This document shows positions 36,669 to 42,239 of a stretch of 42,239 bases of DNA, piece by piece; position 1 is the first letter of the stretch, and the number at the start of each line of letters is the position of its first letter. This stretch comes from Deltaproteobacteria bacterium. Its GTDB lineage: Bacteria > Myxococcota_A > UBA9160 > JAJDAL01. The translations under genes and the position numbers were made by a program. The notes beneath the pieces were generated by a model that was not told the origin of the DNA, made no database searches, and worked only from the letters and a program-made list of their open reading frames with translations. The DNA lies in assembly GCA_029261875.1 (NCBI GenBank), contig JAJDAL010000055.1:1-42239 (forward strand). The letters run 5' to 3'.

Positions 36669-37688
36669 ATGTCCATTGCCACCCGAATTCGACCTTACGG
36701 AGCTATCGCGTCATTGCTCGGCGCGGCCCTCATCGCTGCACCGGCTTCGGCGGGTAGCATTTCCGGATTTTCCCTGTACGGCATCGAGTCGCTCAAACTC
36801 GGCCACAGCGACACTGTCTTGAGTGGCGACATCGGCAGTGCGGGCGAGGTCCGGCTGGCCGCGGGCGTTGAGATCGACGGATCCATACACGCCGGAAAGC
36901 ATGTAAACATGCGCGCCGGCAGTACGACGGGCAGCGTGTTTTCGGGCGGCAGCGCGGCGATCGGAAGCCACGACATTGCCGGCGATCTCCACGTGGCGGG
37001 CAACCTTCTCAACACGAGCAGTGGCGGCTCCATCGGCGGCAGCTTGTTCCACAACCCGACCAGCTCGATCAACCTGGGCAGCTCGACGGTCGGCGGATCG
37101 ATCGGCTTCGGCAATCCGACGCCGCCGATGCTGCCCGACCTCCCCTCCACGACGGTCTTCACCTCCGGCGGCATGAACATTTTCCTCCCGAAGGGCAAGG
37201 TCACCAAGAACCTGGCGGCCGGCAGCTACGGCAGTGTCGAGATGCGCAATGGAAACACGCTGGTTCTGACCGCCGGTGATTACTACTTCGATTCCCTCAC
37301 CCTGAGCGGCACGGACCTCATCTTCAATGTAAGCGGGGGCGACATCAAGGTCTTCGTGGCCGGCGACTTCAAGGCGGGCACCGGCTTCGATGCGTTGGTT
37401 CAGGGCGGCACCGCTGAAGACGTCTACTTCGAGGGCCACGGCGACTTCAACGCCGGCGGCGGCGCCGACATCATGGGTACGTATTACGTACCCTTCGGAC
37501 GCTTCCACCTGGGCTCCGGCAGCTCCAAATCCTCCATTACCGGAGCCGTGTGGGCGAAACAGATCGCACTCGAGCACAACGTGACCGTGGTCCACGCCCC
37601 CGTACCCGAACCGTCTTCCCTGGCGCTATTCAGCATTGGAATCGGCGCACTCGGAATCGGTCTGCGCCGGCGACGCGCTTCCCGCTGA
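36669..37688 (+). CDS. PEP-CTERM sorted surface protein
   Basis: A 339-residue exported protein. A signal peptide occupies 1-28 (GAALIAAPASAG). The body is Gly/Ser-rich and beta-helix-like, with spaced turns such as GEVRLAAGVEIDGSIHAG and GDLHVAGNLLNTSSGG, then a second part with AGDYYFDSLTLSG and GDIKVFVAGDF. The C-terminus has the sorting signal VPEPSSLALFSIGIGALGIGL followed by RRRR, which an exosortase (EpsH type) would process. That enzyme is not in this window. Such proteins are usually tied to exopolysaccharide production. The start ATG has AAGGAACACC upstream. Confidence 0.9.
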   Translation: MSIATRIRPYGAIASLLGAALIAAPASAGSISGFSLYGIESLKLGHSDTVLSGDIGSAGEVRLAAGVEIDGSIHAGKHVNMRAGSTTGSVFSGGSAAIGSHDIAGDLHVAGNLLNTSSGGSIGGSLFHNPTSSINLGSSTVGGSIGFGNPTPPMLPDLPSTTVFTSGGMNIFLPKGKVTKNLAAGSYGSVEMRNGNTLVLTAGDYYFDSLTLSGTDLIFNVSGGDIKVFVAGDFKAGTGFDALVQGGTAEDVYFEGHGDFNAGGGADIMGTYYVPFGRFHLGSGSSKSSITGAVWAKQIALEHNVTVVHAPVPEPSSLALFSIGIGALGIGLRRRRASR

Positions 37689-37997
37689 CCAGGCGCGGCG
37701 AGCGGACGAACCGAGCCGCGTCTTCTGCGTAAGCGACAATCCAACTCGAAGATCGACGTCTGTGTGTCGAACAAGAAGAACGTGACACCTCCGTCTGATT
37801 GATCGCTCGATTTCCCCAAAGCCAGTTGTCGGCCGGCCTCCCGTTCGTGCTTTCCCACGAACTCACCGAACATTCGTTCGCTCGGAAGTTACGCCCTGAT
37901 TCTGAACTGTGATCGTGAGTCACGACTTCGAGGTTTCGAACCGCGGGTTCGCACGATCCGTCAGCGCTGCCCTCCCACGGGTCGCGAGGAGTTATCG
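37689..37997. promoter_or_regulatory. Upstream region of the first small secreted protein, with palindromes
   Basis: The 309 bp have no gene. Two palindromes stand out: CGAAC-ATTC-GTTCG at 37867-37880, which has the form of the CGAAC-N4-GTTCG LexA box known from Gram-positive bacteria, and CGAACC-GCG-GGTTCG at 37937-37951. The first recurs upstream of the lipoprotein gene (40065-40077) and, less exactly, upstream of the second paralogue (41064-41085). No terminator for the PEP-CTERM gene was recognised. Confidence 0.4.
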
Positions 37998-38387
37998 ATG
38001 CGAATTTCCCAACTGAGTCTCTTGGTCGCCACAACGGCTCTCATGGCTACCGCGTCGGTTGCCGGTGCGAAGAGCCAATGTTTCGAAGGAACGACCGAGG
38101 CCTCGCAGTTCAGCCTCCGAATCGATGCATCATCGAAATGCAAAGCCCGCAAGCAGAACCAACGTACGAGGTCATCTGTGGTGACTGGGATCTGCCTCCA
38201 GAATGGCGAAGCGTCACCGGTGTATGGGGCCTGCATCACGGAACCCGGCGCGATCCGGATTCATGTGACGGGTTGCTATCCGCTCTTCAACCTGATCGGA
38301 CCCCACTTGGGCGACCTGGCGGACGGCGACTCGAACTTCGGGATCGAACTCAACGCGGCCGAGTGCGATGCGGTAGGCCTTCGGTAA
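37998..38387 (+). CDS. Small secreted cysteine protein, paralogue 1
   Basis: I do not recognise a described family. The 129 residues begin with a signal peptide (LSLLVATTALMATASVAGAKS). The mature protein has five cysteines and ends ECDAVGLR. It shares with the gene at 41163 the core RxDxSSKCKARK, the opening CF/CY just after the signal, and the C-terminal C-x-AVGLR. The strong site GAGGAG precedes ATG 37998. A CCGGAC-type terminator follows 26 bases after the stop. Both copies are followed by this hairpin type, and the second abuts the 5S gene. Function unknown; periplasmic or secreted. Confidence 0.78.
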   Translation: MRISQLSLLVATTALMATASVAGAKSQCFEGTTEASQFSLRIDASSKCKARKQNQRTRSSVVTGICLQNGEASPVYGACITEPGAIRIHVTGCYPLFNLIGPHLGDLADGDSNFGIELNAAECDAVGLR

Positions 38388-38410
38388 CCCGCCCGCCACG
38401 CTCCCAAAAC

Positions 38411-38442
38411 GAAGCGCCGGACATCGGTCCGGCGCCGCTTTT
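38411..38442. terminator. Bidirectional hairpin terminator after paralogue 1
   Basis: GCGCCGGAC (38414-38422), loop ATCG, GTCCGGCGC (38427-38435), then CGCTTTT on the plus strand. AAAACGAA on the other side gives a short T-run on the minus strand. The core CCGGACA-x-GTCCGG matches the terminators next to the 5S gene and the 5S remnant. A second small hairpin CGTTGG-CAC-CCAACG follows directly. Confidence 0.7.
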
Positions 38443-38549
38443 CGTTGGCACCCAACGGGGCCTGCCCTTGCCGTCGTAGCGGGAGCAATCCTGAGGCTTT
38501 TGGAGGTCTCTCGAGCGTCGCCGATGCGGACGCGGCTTATGCTCTGCTT

Positions 38550-39617
38550 GTGGAGCGAACCAGAAAGACCAAGCGAATGCTCGGGATCGCCGGGCTCGTC
38601 GTCCTCTTGCCGGTGAGCGGAACTCCTGCGTTCGGCGTGGAGTATCGGTTCTATCACCCGGATTCGATCGGTTCGAACGTGTTGGTGACCGATCGATCCG
38701 GTCAGATTCTTCAGCGGACGGTGCATCGGCCCTATGGCGAGACCCAACTCCCCACACCCGATAGCGCCGTCGCGACCCGCCATCTCTTCACGGGGATGGA
38801 GCACGACACGGAGAGCGCGCTGGACTATTTCGGAGCGCGATATTACGACCCTTCGGTCGGACGCTTCTTGAGTACGGACCCCATCGTGCTGGGATTCGAG
38901 TATCGCGGTCTTCCGAATGCCTATGCGTACGTCGACAATCGGCCCACCACCTTCATCGATCCGACCGGAGAATTTCCCGTGAACAGCGGCACTTCTCCTC
39001 GGGACTCGGATTACTTTTCCTCTCCGTTTCCAGACCCCAGTGATCCCGAGTACCGCTCGGCCCGCGAGGAGGACTCGCTGGGCGTCGAAGCGGACCCGTT
39101 TCCCGAGCCCGGGGATCTACTGGGCGGCGTCAAGACCGCAGGATCGGTCGTCGTGGGCGGAATCCTCGGAAAGAAGGTGGTTTCGAGCATCAGCAACCGC
39201 ATTGCCAGCGCGGTCAGCAACGTCGTAACGCGCCCTGGCGTTCGGCGATCGCTCGGCCGGCTCGGGCCGTTGAGCCCGCTGGTCAGCCACAATGGCCAAC
39301 GCATCGTGACCCGGAAGCTGAACACGGGCGAGGTGGTGTCGGCCACCATGGTCGGGGGGCCCGCTGGGTCCAACCTGAAAATCCTCACGGGTGAGATCTA
39401 CGAGCTGCTGCCGCCGACTACCGGGAACGCCATTCAGGCGTTCAAGGAACTCAGCCTGGGAGGGGATCTGGCTGCGATGCGGGTGCACGTCGTCGCGGAC
39501 CGGGCGACGACGAACGCGATGGTCGATGCCGGAAATCGACTCGGTCTCGAAGTCATCGAGTTGGGAGATCGGGTCATCATTTCGCAGCCATTGGATCCCT
39601 CCAGGCTACGCCGCTGA
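38550..39617 (+). CDS. Short exported RHS-core protein with unknown C-terminal domain
   Basis: A 355-residue protein. Starting at GTG 38550 gives a charged n-region and signal peptide ending SGTPAFG. A YD-type strand follows (NVLVTDRSGQILQ, PYGE), then the RHS-associated core at 78-142 (LFTGMEHDTESALDYFGARYYD, GRFLSTDP, NAYAYVDNRPTTFIDPTGEF). Residues 143-190 are an acidic linker. Residues 190-355 form a distinct domain with VGGILGKKVVSSI and a final beta-rich part (RVHVVADRATTN, VIELGDRVIISQ). RHS proteins usually exceed 1000 residues and deliver a C-terminal toxin through a shell; here only the end is present, with its own signal. An alternative start is ATG 38577. No immunity gene is recognised beside it. 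Confidence 0.78.
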   Translation: MERTRKTKRMLGIAGLVVLLPVSGTPAFGVEYRFYHPDSIGSNVLVTDRSGQILQRTVHRPYGETQLPTPDSAVATRHLFTGMEHDTESALDYFGARYYDPSVGRFLSTDPIVLGFEYRGLPNAYAYVDNRPTTFIDPTGEFPVNSGTSPRDSDYFSSPFPDPSDPEYRSAREEDSLGVEADPFPEPGDLLGGVKTAGSVVVGGILGKKVVSSISNRIASAVSNVVTRPGVRRSLGRLGPLSPLVSHNGQRIVTRKLNTGEVVSATMVGGPAGSNLKILTGEIYELLPPTTGNAIQAFKELSLGGDLAAMRVHVVADRATTNAMVDAGNRLGLEVIELGDRVIISQPLDPSRLRR

Positions 39618-39682
39618 TGTGCTTGGGGGTGTCTAACGGCAACGAGGTCGCTATCTGGAAGCGCGCCGCCCGCGCAGCGCGA

Positions 39683-40015
39683 TCAACTCTTGGGACAACG
39701 GAACGCGATTCCGGTTGCATTTCCCACCGTCAGCTGAACGTAGTTGGCACCCTGCTGTGCGGCTCGGTTCCGCATGATATTCGACTGTCCCTCGCCGGAT
39801 TCGACCCGCGCTACACCGACGGCCCCAACGAGAAGGTCCCCCGGCTTGAATCCGTACTCGTAGCCGTTGACCGGCCCAACTTGAGTGCAGTCCGCGCTCG
39901 GCACAGCGGTTCCCATACTCACTTCATTTGCCGACGGCTCGAGGGGCGTCGTGCGCGTGCTCACGCAACCCACCATCAAGAGCAGCCCCAAGGAAACTCC
40001 AACCAGAAATCTCAT
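39683..40015 (-). CDS. Small lipoprotein, DUF4156/RcsF-like
   Basis: A 110-residue protein with lipoprotein signal MRFLVGVSLGLLLMVGC (lipid-attached Cys17). The mature part has DCTQVGPVNGYE and the ending MRNRAAQQGANYVQL ... FRCPKS. That pattern, a Cys-containing strand followed by a helix with NxAAxxGAN, is that of DUF4156 and RcsF-like outer-membrane lipoproteins. Start ATG 40013-40015 is chosen over a start six codons upstream because AAAGGG stands just ahead of it. A GAACATTCGTTCG palindrome lies 50 bp upstream. It is convergent with the RHS gene. Confidence 0.75.
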   Translation of the reverse strand: MRFLVGVSLGLLLMVGCVSTRTTPLEPSANEVSMGTAVPSADCTQVGPVNGYEYGFKPGDLLVGAVGVARVESGEGQSNIMRNRAAQQGANYVQLTVGNATGIAFRCPKS

Positions 40016-40556
40016 CGCAATCCCTTTCTTCAATTCCTCCGACGTCTAGGCGTACGATCCCAGTGAACATTCGTTCGAACGTCGGTACGCCCCGGTGCCG
40101 CACAAAAATTTTCACTGTCGAATTACCGGTGATCGGGTCACGCTGCCCCTCGATTCGACACAGCCAATTTTCACTGGAGACCCCGACCACACCCTTCGCG
40201 ATCGGTCATGGAGTACGACGATCGATCCTCGGCAGTTTGTCTGGGGGACGTCGGCTCGGTGCTGATCGATGACATCTGTTGGCCGGTCGGTCAGCTCGAA
40301 GGAGCCAGCCTCATCGAACTCAGAGGCGAATCTGTTTTGGAGTTGGAAACGATCGACTGCCGTGACGCAGGGCTTCGCTAGATCGAATCATGAATGGGGA
40401 AGGGTGTGGCGTCGCCGCGGCGAACTGATGACGGGGTGCGGACTCAGAAGACTCGCGACCACCACACTCATCGCTCGGCTGCTTGGCTTGGATGTTCTCC
40501 GCCGCACCCCGCGGAGATCTTGGTGATCCTCGTTTTCGAGTCGAATCTCGATCCCA
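40016..40556. other. Long non-coding stretch with possible rRNA relic
   Basis: No gene could be supported in about 540 bp. Contents: the GAACATTCGTTCG palindrome at 40065-40077, extended by GTTCGAAC at 40073-40080; and a possible, very degraded 5S-like piece at 40367-40410. That piece has GCAGGGCTT at 40367-40375 and a near match to the 5S segment GAATGGGAACGGGTGTGGC at 40392-40410, in the same order and at nearly the same distance as in the true 5S gene. The small open frames here look random. Confidence 0.45.
40065..40077. promoter_or_regulatory. GAACATTCGTTCG palindrome upstream of the lipoprotein gene
   Basis: GAAC-ATTC-GTTC identical to the box at 37868-37880, followed by GAAC to give a second overlapping palindrome GTTCGAAC. 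It lies 50 bp upstream of the lipoprotein start, a normal operator distance. LexA-like in shape, but the regulator is unknown. Confidence 0.4.
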
Positions 40557-40592
40557 AAAAAAGAGCGGCGCCGGACAACTGTCCGGCGCCGC
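40557..40592 (-). terminator. rRNA-type terminator of the 5S remnant
   Basis: GCGGCGCCGGACA (40565-40577) and TGTCCGGCGCCGC (40580-40592) form a 13-bp stem. On the minus strand a T-run follows (the A-run 40557-40562 on plus). It has the same core and the same place relative to 5S as the genuine rRNA terminator at 41593-41625. Confidence 0.75.
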
Positions 40593-40600
40593 TAAACGGG

Positions 40601-40746
<146 letters not shown>

Positions 40747-40747
<1 letters not shown>

Positions 40748-40778
40748 TGAATTGCCGGTGAAGATGCCGGCAATTCAG
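40747..40778. repeat. Perfect 12-bp inverted repeat A
   Basis: CTGAATTGCCGG (40747-40758), 8-base loop, CCGGCAATTCAG (40767-40778). It begins where the 23S-like relic ends. A short T-run (TTT) follows on the plus strand. It is terminator-like or a mobile hairpin remnant. Confidence 0.6.
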
Positions 40779-40803
40779 TTTCGCTGAGTCCCTGGTTGAG
40801 GCA

Positions 40804-40833
40804 GTGATGGGCTTCCGATTTGAAGCCCATCAC
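40804..40833. repeat. Perfect 12-bp inverted repeat B
   Basis: GTGATGGGCTTC (40804-40815), loop CGATTT, GAAGCCCATCAC (40822-40833). One arm is the coding sequence of the glsB relic (MGF codons), the other its inverted copy. It lies 25 bp from inverted repeat A. Confidence 0.65.
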
Positions 40834-40922
40834 GGTGCCGAGCCCCCCAGCATCGAGCCGAACCAGCCACCGACCATGGCACCCACGATGAGTCCCAAGA
40901 CCACCCAAGGCAGGATTCCTAT
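40804..40922 (-). pseudogene. Decayed copy of the GlsB/YeaQ-type gene
   Basis: On the minus strand the translation reads IGILPWVVLGLIVGAM, then VGGWFGSMLG. This matches the intact protein of 36064-36312 but lacks about 25 central residues. Three lesions are visible: the ATG start reads ATA; the middle is deleted in frame; and an extra G in the GGGGGG run shifts the frame, after which LGTVMGF resumes in another frame. The 3' end has run into an inverted repeat (40804-40833), so the third helix is gone. Confidence 0.75.
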
Positions 40923-40930
40923 TGAAACAT

Positions 40931-41162
40931 CCTGCGGCCAGTTGCCGACGTGAGAAGGAATTGTACGCGTTCGGCCGGTGCCAAGTCCTCGTCGGATTCC
41001 CCCTGCACAGATCGATCCGTCATTCCGTTTTGTGTTGAAGAACATCAAGTTTCCTCAAGTGTTCGAAACCTAGTTCGCTCCGGAATCCACGTACATCAGT
41101 GGGGGTTCGAACGCAATTTTGGACCGGACACCGGTCCTTCAACTTTTCGCGAGGAACTTTAG
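40931..41162. promoter_or_regulatory. Upstream region of the second small secreted protein
   Basis: The 232 bp have no gene. A stretch at 41064-41085 (CGAAACCTAGTTCGCTCCGGAA) resembles the region at 37867-37885 upstream of paralogue 1. A perfect hairpin GGACCGG-ACA-CCGGTCC lies at 41121-41137, 25 bp before the start codon and just upstream of the GAGGAA ribosome site, where it could form in the mRNA leader. Confidence 0.45.
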
Positions 41163-41576
41163 ATGAGATCAGTCACGATCGTGCTGGCAATTGCCGCAAT
41201 GTTGACCGGGTTCTCCAGCATCGCTGGAGCCAAAACCGTTTGTTACATGACTTCGTACTCCATTCCTGAATATCAGGGCGCCCTGTATCGCCTTGACGTG
41301 AGTTCGAAGTGCAAGGCTCGAAAGGAAGGACAGGCTCCGGTCGCAAGCCCGGCCACCTATGTCTCCGACCAAGGGCCGGAGCAGGGTGAACATCGGTACG
41401 GATCCGGCGTGATCTCGTGCCTGGCGACGCCCGGTCAGGTTCGCCTCAACCTCGCCTGGTACCCGAGCGGCCCCGATCTGAACAACCTCTCCGCCACGTT
41501 CATCAATCAAGCCGACTTTACGCCCGCCACCGTCACGTACATCCCCGTGGATTGCAAAGCGGTGGGCCTCCGCTAA
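41163..41576 (+). CDS. Small secreted cysteine protein, paralogue 2
   Basis: A 137-residue protein of the same unnamed family as 37998-38387. The signal peptide (VLAIAAMLTGFSSIAGAKT) is followed by VCYM. The shared core is RLDVSSKCKARK; the shared end is DCKAVGLR. The middle differs more and includes ISCLATPGQVRLN, where paralogue 1 has ACITEPGAIRIH. Four cysteines in the mature part could form two disulphides. GAGGAACTTTAG precedes the ATG. It is convergent with the rRNA operon and shares its terminator hairpin. Function unknown. Confidence 0.78.
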   Translation: MRSVTIVLAIAAMLTGFSSIAGAKTVCYMTSYSIPEYQGALYRLDVSSKCKARKEGQAPVASPATYVSDQGPEQGEHRYGSGVISCLATPGQVRLNLAWYPSGPDLNNLSATFINQADFTPATVTYIPVDCKAVGLR

Positions 41577-41592
41577 ACGCTGCTGAGGCAAC

Positions 41593-41625
41593 AAAAAAAA
41601 CGGCGCCGGACAAATGTCCGGCGCC
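41593..41625 (-). terminator. rRNA operon terminator
   Basis: GGCGCCGGACA (41602-41612) pairs with TGTCCGGCGCC (41615-41625). Read on the minus strand, eight T residues follow. It lies 10 bases after the 3' end of 5S. On the plus strand the same hairpin lies 25 bases after the stop of paralogue 2 and may stop its transcript too, though without a T-run. Confidence 0.85.
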
Positions 41626-41635
41626 GCCTAATGGG

Positions 41636-41752
<117 letters not shown>

Positions 41753-41875
41753 AAAACTCCTTGTCAATTTCTCGCGTGTGCGAGTCGACGCTCGCTCGTG
41801 CGAGCTTTGAGAATCGAATTCGTTTCTGAGCCTACAGCGTTGAATGCGCCTTGACTGCATCCGAAGAAGAGAGTG

Positions 41876-42239
<364 letters not shown>

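Noticed and set aside
41753..41875. tRNA in the 23S-5S spacer
   Set aside because: The spacer shows no tRNA-like arms or conserved T-loop sequence.

Overview
The window is GC-rich, gene-dense DNA from a Gram-negative bacterium. LpxC shows lipid A synthesis. An NtrYX sensor pair, a kinase–solenoid protein, a giant TPR protein, a multiheme lipoprotein and a PEP-CTERM protein together fit a deltaproteobacterial-type lineage (Myxococcota, Desulfobacterota or Binatota-like). That placement is an inference from gene content, not a phylogeny. No transposase, integrase, CRISPR array or tRNA was seen.

Layout. (1) 1-3175, minus strand: rimP, nusA and a 5' part of infB, the transcription/translation operon. 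(2) 3473-8790, minus strand: ntrY, ntrX, pyrK and pyrD joined by 3-8 bp overlaps and closed by an intrinsic terminator near 3263-3297. (3) 8985-16784, plus strand: one 2599-residue TPR protein. (4) 16826-23695, minus strand: lpxC, a membrane Ser/Thr kinase with a solenoid of exact 13-residue repeats, ruvB, ruvA and ruvC with 4- and 3-base overlaps, and a yebC-type regulator. (5) 23836-35000: mixed metabolism, comprising a TlpA-like/octaheme cytochrome fusion lipoprotein, family 4 uracil-DNA glycosylase, purE, aroE, a ferredoxin, ribosomal proteins L33 and L24, a PQQ-type sugar dehydrogenase coupled to a crotonase without its usual glutamates, an acyl-CoA dehydrogenase, an exported unknown, a PfkB kinase and a short-chain reductase. 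(6) 35134-36312, minus strand: a YpfJ-type zinc protease and a GlsB/YeaQ-type membrane protein.

(7) 36.6-41.6 kb is a looser, accessory-looking stretch ending at an rRNA operon. It holds a PEP-CTERM protein, two paralogous small secreted cysteine proteins, a short RHS-core protein, a lipoprotein, a decayed glsB copy and a deleted 5S/23S remnant. The genuine 5S gene and the 3' part of 23S (minus strand) close the window. Hairpins with a CCGGAC core and GAAC/GTTC palindromes recur here, which points to repeated duplication around the tail of the rRNA operon.

How the genes work together: blocks 1, 4 (ruvABC) and 7 (rRNA) are information processing. Block 2 couples a two-component system to pyrimidine synthesis. 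Block 5 supplies purine, shikimate, sugar and acyl-CoA metabolism plus envelope redox chemistry. The most unusual items are the 13-residue-repeat kinase, the thioredoxin/octaheme fusion, the giant TPR protein, and the rRNA-tail remnants with their secreted-protein paralogues.
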